Part shown: positions 53,360 through 64,000 of the stretch, one piece after another
Layout of the letters: each line of letters begins with the position of its first letter
How positions within the stretch are numbered: position 1 is the first letter of the stretch
DNA from: Litoditis marina
Lineage: Eukaryota; Nematoda; Chromadorea; Rhabditida; Rhabditidae
NCBI GenBank assembly: GCA_964036275.1
Contig: OZ038436.1
Coordinates: 2,442,214 to 2,506,213, forward strand
Direction: 5' to 3'
DNA: 64,000 nucleotides
The notes under the pieces: model-generated
Told to the model about the DNA's origin: nothing
What the model saw: the letters and a program-made list of their open reading frames with translations, nothing else
Databases searched by the model: none
Position numbers and translations under genes: made by a program

Positions 53360-56300
53360 GCCAAATTTGAGTGATTATTCGATCTCAAAACACATTACGA
53401 AGTTCAACAACGCGCGAGCAAGATAATAGCAGCATTGATAGGCTAAAAGTTACGGATGATAACGAACTATAAACTGTGATACAGGCAGGCTGTGGGAAAT
53501 CACCATAACAACTCAATAAAAATTTCAATGGCTTAATTCGCAAAAATCAGAGTTCGAAGGTGTTATGGACTATATACCGTCTTTGAAACAGTCAACTCGT
53601 TTAGCGCCATCCCGATTTCCGTCACCACTCGACCTACATCACGGGAGAATCGTACGGAGGAGTCTACGTTCCCACTCTGACCGCCAGAATTGTCGATGGT
53701 CAGGATGAGTTCCCCATCAATCTTAAGGTGAGTTTTCATTCAAGTTTCAGTTTTCACGTTCGCTGGTAGAGGCGAAACGTGCTACTATGATTTCTTGCTG
53801 ATATTTTAATGTACTTATTTTCTCTATGTTTGAGATTTTACTTTAATTGATCTCCAAAACCTCAAGCGGTCCAGTTGGTTGGCAATGCATTTAGCGGATT
53901 CCAACTACAGTTCGAACGCTATTGTATTTATATTGGAACATTTAACTCTTCTGAAAAAACTCGAGGAAGTGCAAGCAAACGTAGATGAATATGACGTCCA
54001 ATCGTGCAAAAACACAAAGAGATGTTTTGAAGTTTGAACAATAGTCTGAACAATCATTTCGCACTGCATTCAGCAGATTTTAATCGAAGAACTTCTTTCT
54101 GTAGAACTAAGTTCTTGTACTAAACCATCTTTCCAATTTCTTTGATTTAGAAAATGTACATTCAAAAAGGATCAGTTTTTGGATTGTCAAGCTCAGTTTA
54201 TCTCGGAACAATCAATAACTGTAATCGCTCAATAAAATCAATAATTATCTGTTTAAGGGTATGGCCATTGGCAACGGATACATGAACGAACAGCTCAACA
54301 TCGACACTTCAGTCAGGTGAGCAACGCATTTATCAATAGAAAAACTAGGCAAATTTTGCTAATTAGACACGTGTCTCATAACAAATCTAGAGAATGGAGG
54401 TTATTTCACAAGATACCATGTGCGCGTATATAGGAATAGAGGTGAACAAACTATTGTAGTAGCTTGATGTGGGAGCATGTTCTTCAATATATTAACTGAA
54501 AAACAGCGATATCGAATAACAAACGTAGAAGAATACGACATATAGTATAGGTTTTATCAACGAGCTAAATTGTGCCGTAACCAGGCTAGTCTCATAACAA
54601 GAGTAGTCACGAGGAGTACAATCACTTTTTCTCTCTTGTTCTCTCGCTCTTAGCTATTTCCTGATGCGGAAATGAATTCAAAAGCATTTACTTTTTACAC
54701 GTTTATAGTCTTAGGGTGGAAATCTCTGCTGGTGAAAAGTTAAAAAGATGAACTTGAAAAGGTGAAAAGATGAAAACGTGAACTTGAAAAGGTGAAAACG
54801 TTAACTTAAAAAGTTAAAAAGTTAAAAAGATTAAAAAGGTGAACGGAAGGATAATGACGAGTTAAATATAGGGTATGGTTGATTTGGATATTATGACCCC
54901 CCACCGGAGACGGATCGGGGGACCTCCGAAATTTTTATTTTACCATGCATGCGACGCGCGCACGCGACACGACAAGTTTGGGCCAAAAACAGAATCTTGC
55001 TTAGAACTCGTTTCAAAGTGATTTTCGTGACTCGATGCAATTATATAAAAGGACCCCCCACCCAAACGGGATCTAGTGGTGTGGCAACTTTTGGAGACGC
55101 GACGCGCGCACGCGACGCGTCAAAATATAAAAATTGTCCAATTAACCTGAGAATTTCAGGGGTGGGGTAATCGAGTGTGGGGATCACGAATATGACCATG
55201 GCGTTAAAGGAAACGAAAAGTGCGAAGGAAAAAAAAACTTAAAATGGCTGAAACTTGTTCAGAGTAGGGAAACGGGTACGGGAATCACGAATATCGACAT
55301 GTCGTTAAAGGAGGGGAGAGGTCGAAGGTCAAACTTCCAAAAATGGCTTAAAGTTGGTGGGAATGGGTAATCGAGTATGGGGATCACGAATATCGACATG
55401 TCGTTAAAGGAGGGGAGAGGTCGAAAGTCAAACTTCCCAAAAATGGCTTCCAAAAAAAGGTGGTGGCCACGGGGATCACTGGGATTCGCTTGGGGTTTGA
55501 GTGGGTTTTTTTTTTTCGTGACACAAGTTTTTCGAGAGCGAAGTTGAACGAGAAATCACGACCCCCAATGCCCCTGATCTCAATGTGATCCCCATACTCG
55601 ATTACCCATTCCCACCAACTTTAAGCCATTTTTGGAAGTTTGACCTTCGACCTCTCCCCTCCTTTAACGACATGTCGATATTCGTTTTCCCCATACTCGA
55701 TTACCCATTCCCACCAACTTTAAGCCATTTTTGGAAGTTTGACCCTCGACCTCTCCCCTCCTTTAACGACATGTCGATATTCGTGATCCCCGTACCCGTT
55801 TCCCTACTCCCAACAAGTTTCAGCCATTTTAAGATTTTTTTTCCTTCGCACTCTTCGTTTCCTTTAACGCCATGCCATGGTCATATTCGTGATCCCCACA
55901 CTCGATTACCCCACCCCTGAAATTCTCAGGTTAATTGGACAATTTTTATATTTTGACGCGTCGCGTGCGCGCGTCGCGTCTCCAAAAGTTGCCACACCAC
56001 TAGATCCCGTTTGGGTGGGGGGTCCTTTTATATAATTGCATCGAGTCACGAAAATCACTTTGAAACGAGTTCTAAGCAAGATTCTGCTTTTGGCCCAAAC
56101 TTGTCGTGTCGCGTGCGCGCGTCGCATGCATGGTAAAATAAAAATTTCGGAGGTTCCCCCGATCCGTCTCCGGTGGGGGGTCATAATATCCAAATCAACC
56201 ATACCCCTATATTTAACTCGTCATTATCCTTCCGTTCACCTTTTTAATCTTTTTAACTTTTTAAGTGTACGTTTTCACCTTTTCAAGTTCACGTTTTCAT

Positions 56301-59300
56301 CTTTTCATCTTTTCACCTTTTCAAGTTCATCTTTTTAACTTTTCACCAGCAGAGATTTCCACCCTAAGAATGACAGCCACACTGTACGTAGATGAGAGCA
56401 CTCATATTTAATATCCGTCTGAAACATTTGCCTGATTTAGATTCGCTTATGGACACGGTTTGATTGACCAGAAGACGTGGAATACTCTGGAGAACGACTG
56501 CTGTCAGGGCTGTATCGATGGCTGTGATCTGACCCAGGTAGGTGAACAGGTTTTTCATTATTCTTTTTTTCAGAACTTAATTATATAGAAAATTAGGAGT
56601 ATATGCGCAACACTCACAAGTACTGCTCAATTAACACTTAACAGCATTGCAAGAACCAAATTCGCTAGATAGGAAACCAAACTTCAAACCTACTTTGGAC
56701 ATACTTGAGATTTCTGTACTCAATGTTAAAAAACGGTAACCATACTGTAAAAGTCTCAGTAAGAATGAAAAGTAATGTGCTTCTCAAATCTGACCGAATG
56801 GAATCAAAAAAGAAGAAGCTGTGATAACAACATATTTGATACGTATGATATTTACCGCCTCGAAATACTTCTAGACAGACATGTTCCTCTTATCACGTGA
56901 CTTTCCATATTGTTGAATATGGCACTCCAACTAGAGACTGGAAAGAAAAATATGACAAAAGTGTATAGCCTGTTAAGCCCTTAGCGACGTGAAGAAAAGT
57001 ATTATGGGGTAATGGAGTAATGTAAAACATTTTTTATATTTTCAGCTCGAGGGACATTGTGCCACCATGATCGAGGACATTTTCCAATTCCTGTGGGCCG
57101 GTGGTCTGAATCCCTACGATCTGTACAGAGACTGCGACCCCAACCCGTCTGTGAACGGAGAGAGAATGAGCCACATGCTCAGAGGTCAGCCCAATGTTTC
57201 ATGCTTGCTCTAAATATGCGTTCTGCTCTTCTAGTTGATAGAACTTAATCGATCAAACTCCACGAGGCTAGATACGAGATGATACAAACCTCAGATCACT
57301 ACTGTATTCGTTATTAAGAACAGTGTGTTTATGTTTTGTGTTCCTCTCTGAAAGTGTCACTTTTGTGAAAAGGATGGCGACATGTTTTACGGTTATATTT
57401 GTAGCTTGTATTTTGATGTATCACAGGAGTCGCTCCCGGAATGAGCAAGGTGAAAATGCCAGAGAATGCCAAGAAGGGAGATTTGATGAAGTTCCTGAGG
57501 GTAGGTTATCGACTTTTCCGTTAGTAATGTGTTTGTATTAAAAAATTTCCACAAACTTTACACTTTTAGAAAAGTAAAATGCCGTATCTCAAGATATCTA
57601 TTGAATTGAACTTCATTCTTTCATTTTTTCAGAAACCATTTTTACAAACTAGAGTTTGAGTAGAGTAGAGTCACCGTCACTTGTCATCAAAAAGAATGAA
57701 TAAGTTACTAGGCGGCTCGTTTTATGACCGTACGCTAATGTTTCAGGCCAACGAGCCGCTGTACAGTGACGCTCCCTGCATGAACGATTCTGCTCTGGTC
57801 AAATTTGTGAACTCTCGCGAGGTCAGAAGAGCTCTGCACATCCCATTCAATCTGCCCAAGTGGGATATCTGCAGGTGAGAGCAGCCGAATGTTTCACACT
57901 TTACATTTATCTACGTCCTCGAATAGGCCACAATGTAGGAGTTTGAATGGAATCTTCTTATGAATGAAGTGGTATCTCTCTTTGGATAGTCAAATAAGAT
58001 CAAAGAAAATATAAAAAAATTAGATGGGCCAAACAAAAAAAACCCTGCGAGTCTATTTCCCACCTTGATTCAATTGTAGTTTCAAGCAATCGTTGCTCTA
58101 CATGCCAGACGAAAATGGAAACTCTTGTGGTATCTTCTTCTCTTTTTAATATGATGTAACAGTTATGCAATTTATTAGACTTGATTCCCAATAACTGCTT
58201 CACTTCTAGCGACAAAGTGACGACCACTTACCAGAAGCAGTACACTGATATGGCACCTTTCTTCAAGGTAATAATTAGTTTGCTCTTCCCGTAAAAACCA
58301 ATAATAATGTTTTTGTTATTCAAAAATAGCAATTTTATCGAGTCGAGCAGCTTAAAATACATATTCACAATTCTATTCTGTAGTAAAATGAATTCACTGA
58401 GAACAAGTAAAAGTAGTGGAAATGCAAAATGTATCACTTAATTAACGAGTGACACAAACTTGTTCAGAAAGCTTCTCACCAGCCATTAGATTTTGTGGTG
58501 AGAAGTAAGAAAACGAATAATGAATGATAATACACTCTCGAGAATTGTCCACCAAAAGGAGGTGTTTTTTTTGCTATGTTCCTCGATTCAGAGTGCTCAA
58601 AAATGTCAGATTACCTCCGGCATTTCATATTGGTGAAGTACGGAAACTTTTATAAATAATCTTTTTTTTTTATAAAATTTTCTTTCTAGAAAATCGTCGG
58701 CGCACACGTGCGCGTGCTTCTGTACTACGGAGACACTGACATGGCCTGCAACTTCATGATGGGACAGCAGTTCTCGGACAACCTTGGACTGAGAGTAAGT
58801 TATAAAACGTGTAACATTGGGATGGAACAATGACAGGCGAGAACATAGAACTGATAATTCGGTTCTTCAGGGGAATTTAGTTTTTTCCTCATTAAACAAT
58901 TCAAACCAAGTGCTAAGTGAGTAAAGCTGGAGGTTTTAGCGTTTTTTTTTCTCGAAAAGTGAGAGCATAGAAAACAGTAATCTTACACAATGAATCGTCT
59001 GTTAGAATTCGTTACTATGGGGTCCGACAGCTAAAACCTAAATTTCAGTAACCCCTGGCTTTTATTTTGATATCACAATAGGTAATTAAAGTTATCGATT
59101 TCAGCGTACTCTCGGCAAAACTCCGTGGAAGTTCGACCGTCAAATTGCCGGTTTCAAGACCTTGTTCAAGGGACTTACTTTCCTCACCGGTTAGTTGGGA
59201 GAATTTCTCAAGTCATATCAGTGAAACATTCGAACAATCCAAAAATAGATATTCAAACAGTCAGCGAAATTTAATGCAACTAGATTAAGTGATTTCATGT

Positions 59301-59898
59301 AAATGTATATCGACGTTTCAGTAATGTTGTCAATCGAAATGCATAACATTATTCAGGCCTATTCTCCTATTCAATTAAAGCGTCCCTCAAATTCGAGCTT
59401 TGAGTTAACCTTCTGATGGTAAATTAGATAGAACAGTGAATGAACTAAGTCGGTTGGCGTCAAAATGAAAATGTGCATGTTCGCATCTTTATATCAAATT
59501 ATGCTGGTTTTCAATTGAAAAGTTTGTTTATGTTCTATTGAAGAACGTTTATACGAGATTTTTTGATTTCTTCTGTAGGGACACGCTTTCTTTGAAGAAG
59601 GACGATTATGTGGACCAATCCGAACGCTCCGGTCCACTAAACTGCAATACATTTTTTAGTTGCAGTTTGAAGGACTGGTCTGGTGCGTCGGGATTGGTCC
59701 ACACAATCGTCCTACTTTTACTATACATCAGTGTTCAATTTATGTTTCAATCGAAATGACAATCATCTGAATGTTTCGAGGGCTATTTAAGATTCGTTCT
59801 GTTTTTCAGTTCGCGGAGCAGGTCACATGGCTCCCCAGTGGAAGGCCCCTCAAATGTACTATGTAATGCAGCAGTTCCTGCTCAATCACCCCATCTAA
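51286..59898 (+). CDS. Serine carboxypeptidase, cathepsin A / lysosomal protective protein family, 13 exons
   Basis: Exons: 51286-51443, 51896-52058, 52362-52490, 53605-53727, 54258-54316, 56441-56537, 57046-57184, 57427-57500, 57747-57874, 58210-58267, 58690-58794, 59105-59189, 59810-59898; 1,407 nt, 468 residues, the usual length for this peptidase family S10. A signal peptide ([15 protein letters not shown]) starts it; an in-frame ATG at 51253 precedes an acceptor-like CTACAG, so the later ATG is preferred. Seen: oxyanion/substrate motif [10 protein letters not shown] (about 69-78), [10 protein letters not shown], catalytic Ser in TGESYGG (about 166), a Cys-rich CCQGCIDGC segment, catalytic Asp in [10 protein letters not shown] (about 391), and catalytic His in [10 protein letters not shown] (about 445). 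It removes C-terminal residues from peptides, probably in lysosomes or secreted. Intron 5 holds a 1.66-kb palindrome; MITE-1 copies sit in introns 1 and 12. Confidence 0.96.
51603..51722. repeat. MITE-1 foldback copy
   Basis: In carboxypeptidase intron 1. AGGACCATTATGTAGACC on the left and TACATGATTGTCC on the right. Confidence 0.7.
53331..53359. repeat. Short GA microsatellite
   Basis: About 28 bp of (GA)n in carboxypeptidase intron 3. Confidence 0.9.
54709..56369. mobile_element. 1.66-kb palindromic element in carboxypeptidase intron 5
   Basis: Starts TCTTAGGGTGGAAATCTCTG and ends with its complement. The two arms match almost throughout and meet at about 55,540. From the ends inward: a tract of AAAAGGTGAA-type repeats, a block with CCCCCCACCGGAGACGGATC and GCGACGCGCGCACGCGAC, then 110-bp-scale tandem units containing ATCGACATGTCGTTAAAGG. 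No transposase frame; identical open frames on opposite strands reflect the symmetry. No target duplication was found. The intron is otherwise normal, with GTGAGC and TTTAG borders. Confidence 0.9.
59596..59720. repeat. MITE-1 foldback copy
   Basis: In carboxypeptidase intron 12, about 90 bp upstream of the last exon. Starts GGACGATTATGTGGACC and ends CCACACAATCGTCC. Confidence 0.8.
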
Positions 59899-59939
59899 CT
59901 CAGGATCTTCTTATTCTCTATTATTATTATTTGATCTAC

Positions 59940-59945
59940 AATAAA
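59940..59945 (+). terminator. Poly(A) signal of the carboxypeptidase gene
   Basis: AATAAA 42 bp after the TAA stop, the only canonical signal close to the end of the coding sequence. A short 3' UTR is typical of nematode genes. Confidence 0.8.
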
Positions 59946-60241
59946 CGTTTCGTTTTTGTTTTGTTCATGTCACAAAGTATGCACACCTCGATAAAGTGTG
60001 CATTAACATAGAATGGTAGTAGTTTTGTCAGTTCATGTAAAAACTGTACCAGTGTTATTCTTGGAACAAGAAGAATAATTGCGTTGATTGCTAGCACTGT
60101 GAAGGCGTGAATAAATGAGGAGAATGTGAGAAAGAATGCATAGACTGGCAACCCCCAGCTAGCGTGGCGTTGATTTAAAATTTTCATTATTCATGCTTCC
60201 AATCTGCGTTCCTAACCAAATTTTAAAGAGAAGTTTTCATT

Positions 60242-63200
60242 CTAAAGGAATATCGCAATGACAAATGCAATCGAAAACGGAGAGAAAGTTGCCGGCGTTC
60301 TCGAAGCTTCCTTTTCGTCCGATTTCGAACTAACTTTATTCGGAGCGACTTTCTTCTCCAGATCTGTGCACTCTTCGATACTGAAACGTAACAAAATATG
60401 CAATTGGTTGACAACAATATAGAACAAATAAACAAACAAACAAACGCATATAATGTATTGATATTGACTCATGAGATACCATGGTGAAATACACGTTTCT
60501 GCAATGTTATTGCATTGTTGATTGCTAGACTTTGATATGATGCTAAACAGTGAAAGGTTATGTGCTCAGGCGTTTCGACTGTAGCGATTATCGTCAAGCA
60601 CGAGAATTACAACGTTCGATCAAAAAACCAACTCGTTCCATTTTGATCCCAACATTCTCTTCTTCTGTTGAAATACCGTTGAATGTACGTTGGTAACAAT
60701 TTCGATCTCATTCTTCTCTTCCTCGGTTTTACATTCGGACTGGATGTCTAAATCGCATTTGATTCCCTCCAAGAACCGTCTGTAAATGATGATGACACTT
60801 TTCCATTTCAATCTTCCCAGAAAAACATGAATCAACAAAAACTGATCTAGGCAGTTTTTGTTCTCAGCTATGCAGACGTTTTGAATAATTTTCTGCCAGT
60901 TTCTTCGTACATTGTGAACCATTTTCCAAGAAATTTGCAGTAAACAATAGAAGGGTATACATCTACAAGATCTACAAAACAAGATATAGTCGTCGTCAAC
61001 GGAAAGGCGGGAAGGTACTGTATGTCTCACTTTCCGCTGTGTACGCACACATGTACTCTATTCCGAAACATGCGGTCATGTGCTCTCACAGAGCAGTAGT
61101 TAGCTCTCTGCCAGGAATCTTTTGCTCGCAGCTTCGATTCCGACGAGAGACAAAAATTTATCGTGCGCAGCGCGGATTAGTTTTTGTTCAAAGGTCTGCA
61201 GACATTACAAAACAGATTATTACAATTTTCTTCAAAGTACGTCGACCATTTTCTTAGATTTTTGCATGAATCACTGAAGGGCAACACGTCTACAAGATAC
61301 CAAGTTCACTTTCCGAGTAGTTATTTATTGAGAGGAGTTAGAGGGCCCAACGTCTCGCAAAAATGGCTTCCGTGCGGGGCGGCGGCGGCGGCGCCGGCGA
61401 CAAAAGTGTCCGCCTCCTCAAATCTCGACATAGTTTCGCACACAATTAACTTATTCCCAAATTTTTTACATTATTGAAAAGCTCTAAAAAAGTTGAGATA
61501 TACGTATTTTCCAGGTATGTCTGAAATTTGAATATTACGTGTGAGAGAGCCGAAAATGGTCTCGGAAAAAATCATGGATAGACCGGTTTTGTGAAAATAA
61601 AAATGAAAGAAGAGTTAAACGTGTAGTAGGAAAACGTTTTTCAATGAAGAACTCATGACAGGCGGGTACAGCTTGGTTTTCATTCTTATTCACATGTCTG
61701 AATGGCGGATTGGATAAAAGCTCTATTTACGCACGGCGAACGCAGGTTCGATTCCTGCCTGGAGCACAAAATTTGCTATCTCTTGAACGAGGTTACAATT
61801 ACACAAACGTTCTGAACTACGGCGCGGTTTAAAACTCCAATAGAAAACCATAAAATTTCTTGTTTAGATTTTTGTTCAAAAATATCATTTTTATCAAAAA
61901 TGACCGTTACTTCATAACCATAGAAAAATAGTTCAATTAGTATAAAAAACGAGTGTAAAGAAATTAAAGATTAGTTTTGGATAAACATGTACAAGAAATA
62001 TAAAAGAAGTCCAATAAAAATATTTTGAGGAAAATGCTAATCTCGCTTCTCTTGAAAACAACGGAGTATAAGCTAGATTATTGTGAGTCGCAGTCAGAAG
62101 TTTTCTTCCGGTAGCAAAAAACTCGGTATCCTTTTTTGAATTTTTAAACCGAGCGAGATTAGACTTTTCCTCAAAATATTTTTATTGGACTTCTTTTATA
62201 TTTCTTGTACATGTTTATCCAAAACTAATCTTTAATTTCTTTACACTAGTTTTTTATACTAATATATTTGGCCCTCACTATAACTACAAAAATATTACTC
62301 CTTACCGATTATGAAACATCTTCATACAGTACACGAAAATCTAGCTAGGTTTCTACAGTATTTCAAGTGAGCTTGGCCTTTCTCTTTAAATATCCTTTTA
62401 TTGGACCTTTTTTTGTTTATGTGTTTTCCAAAACTAGTCTTTACTTTATTGACACTCGTTTTTATGAGATATGAACATGAGATAGAGTTTGGAGTTCTTG
62501 AGTGAATTACTCACTGACAGTAGTCTTTCACTTCGACTTTCGTACTATCCTTGTGCACGTCTACTTCTTTACCGTCACGCACCACGAAATGGTGACATTT
62601 TTCTATCGCTTTGTTCAGGCAACTGAAATTATGTGAGAAATGCATGAAACAGCTTAGAGGATGTATGGTACAAATCTACAACTAACCGGGTTTTCAGGTA
62701 ACCTAACCCTTTTTTGGTAACCTTTTTTCCAGGTTACCTTAGTAGGTAACCTGGAAGTAACCTGAAACTAAAATCCGGTTACCGGTCAAACTAAGAGTAA
62801 AAACCACATTTTGCGTTAGAAAAACCGGTACCCGGTTTTTCAATTTGGGTTAACATCCGGTTACCTACTGAGGTAACCTGAAAAAGAGGTTACCAAAAAA
62901 GGTTAGGTTACCTGAAAACCCGGTTACATATAGAATTTACCGGATGCATGCTAGACGATTCCGGCACTTTCTCCCAACCTACGCCTCCTCAAACACCTGC
63001 TATTTCTCTGTTATCACATACCGTCGGGTTGCAAGTCACCCGAAATAGTGAATCAAAGCGAGAGACGCAGGATGGGATGGAGGTGCCAGGATGTTCTAGC
63101 ATGCATAAGCACACATGCGAACAATCTCATTTTTTTAACCTTGTACGATTTTCAAGTAGTATGACTTTTCAGAAATTGTTCACGCTCGTTGCAGAATGTC

Positions 63201-63602
63201 AGCAGAAAATGTTCTGAACCTTTTAAACATTCTGGATTTTGTTGCCACTTTTTCAAAGTCGTGATGCGAATGACAACAATTTTAAGTTTCCACTTCAATG
63301 CTCATAAAAAACAAGGGAAAAACTGAATAGGATTAATTAAACTGTATAGGATCCATCGGACTGGTAAATAGCATGCGCTCAATTTGGAAGGCGCGGTAAT
63401 TCGCGAGGACTCGCTATGCACATCGACTCAACCATTCAATGTCGTTGTTGAAGATTTGAATACTATTGTGATTTGTCGGGCGTTCTAGTTCATTACAGTA
63501 AACAACTAGGTGGTTGCCGCTGAGACTGAAGTCAGAAACTGAACTCACTCATTGGCAGAGGTTTGGTCGATCACGAAAATCCACACACACAGAAATAGAG
63601 AA
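60242..63602 (-). CDS. Secreted Cys-rich protein with hydrophobic C-terminal tail, partial at 5' end
   Basis: Exons 63602-63549, 62622-62515, 60962-60633 (acceptor could be 9 nt earlier) and 60380-60242 join in phase 2 each time. The first exon reads SLFLCVWIFVIDQTSAN, a signal-peptide core; the start codon must lie upstream, within or beyond the last 400 bp of the window. Then DCLNKAIEKCHHFVV, a long middle with NVCIAENKNCLDQFL, GIKCDLDIQSECKTEEE, and a last exon with IEECTDLEKK and a terminal hydrophobic FSPFSIAFVIAIFL, which looks like a GPI-anchor or tail-anchor signal. Regular cysteines in a secreted nematode protein recall the DUF19/T20D4.11-like families, but I cannot confirm that. The 1.9-kb intron between exons 62515 and 60962 contains the composite repeat unit, copy 2. 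Confidence 0.55.
61158..62263. mobile_element. Composite repeat unit, copy 2 (inverted relative to copy 1)
   Basis: Mirrors 47285-48390: the tRNA-like/GCC part comes first (about 61158-61920), then the TIR element (about 61935-62263, arms of about 110 bp). The order and junction are conserved, so the two parts moved or were copied together. A further weak fragment of the TIR arm is at about 62380-62465. Confidence 0.8.
61693..61768 (+). repeat. tRNA-like sequence in composite repeat, copy 2
   Basis: A box TGGCGGATTGG and B box GGTTCGATTCC, with a perfectly paired T stem (GCAGG/CCTGC). The acceptor stem does not pair and no clear anticodon arm forms. Probably a SINE head or tRNA pseudogene. 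Confidence 0.4.
62668..62940. repeat. GGTAACC palindromic element
   Basis: Full copy in the first intron of the Cys-rich gene. It shares ACCACATTTTGCGTTAGAAA with 34235-34504 and is followed directly by a GAGACGCAGG-family foldback. Confidence 0.78.
62943..63110. repeat. Foldback repeat, GAGACGCAGG family
   Basis: Starts ATGCATGCTAGACGATTCCG and ends GATGTTCTAGCATGCATAAG, with GAGACGCAGGATGGGATGGA in the right arm. It adjoins the GGTAACC palindrome. Confidence 0.75.
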
Positions 63603-64000
63603 CTGAAAGAAATTAACTGACACCGACTCGTCACACATGTTAACTATGTCGACTAATCAGCTCAGACGTCCAAATTAACGAGGAACGGTTTCTTTGACAT
63701 GCATCGTATGGGCATGCAATTGCTCAGCCAGAATGAACATAGTTGCAGGAACTAACAATCGACAGATAACTCACAGAGAATACGACATAATCGGCTTTAC
63801 CTACGACATAACTGATAACTCGTGGAAGCGTTTATATACTGCGAGACAATAACATGAAATTATGAAGAAAATAAACCGAGTAAACTGGTTTGCACGTTAG
63901 TGGTCAGAAACTGTCATGTTAACCAAATGTTACCAGCGATGTATACAAAAAATATAGTCATATTCGAATAAATTTAAAATATAGTAATAACCAAATAAAT

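Noticed and set aside
54949..56202. Matching open frames on opposite strands (73 and 98 codons)
   Set aside because: They are mirror images caused by the palindrome, not two genes.
61693..61768. Functional tRNA gene
   Set aside because: A and B boxes are good, but acceptor stem and anticodon arm do not fold; both copies lie in a repeat.

Overview
The window is nuclear DNA of an animal, almost certainly a nematode, probably Caenorhabditis or a close relative. The evidence is splice acceptors of the TTTCAG type throughout, start codons lying directly on acceptors (9638 and 33385, as expected for spliced-leader trans-splicing), an F-box gene of the expanded Caenorhabditis kind, and a PAT/DIRS-type retrotransposon. 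I see nothing bacterial or viral. Gene density is low, introns are long and full of repeats, and most of the 64 kb is intron or transposon-derived sequence.

Layout. 1-3486: repeats only, ending with a 586-bp hAT-like element. 3487-9096: a complete tyrosine-recombinase retrotransposon with split direct repeats, encoding spliced Gag, RT/RNase H/methyltransferase-like Pol and a spliced tyrosine recombinase. 9638-15793 (+): a nine-exon F-box protein gene. 15794-19413: intergenic repeats, a second hAT-like copy and probable 3' UTR. 19414-33385 (-): a 20-exon gene for a Q/P/G-rich protein of about 789 residues with a Nanos-type zinc finger near its C terminus. 33386-40105: repeats plus two unplaced exon-like pieces. 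40106-45059 (-): a small secreted protein in five exons. 45060-51285: intergenic repeats. 51286-59898 (+): a complete 13-exon serine carboxypeptidase (cathepsin A family, 468 residues). 60242-63602 (-): a partial gene for a secreted Cys-rich protein with a hydrophobic tail.

The host genes are unrelated and do not form an operon. Nanos and F-box proteins act in RNA control and ubiquitin targeting. The carboxypeptidase and the two secreted proteins belong to the lysosomal or secretory route. The most striking structure is in the repeats: two hAT-like copies with exact 8-bp target duplications, an 849-bp element with a 9-bp duplication nested inside an older foldback, a 1.66-kb palindrome in a carboxypeptidase intron, and a 1.1-kb tRNA-like-bearing unit present in opposite orientation on both sides of the carboxypeptidase gene.

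Exon boundaries were read by eye from splice sites, reading phase and length modulo three. No database search was possible.
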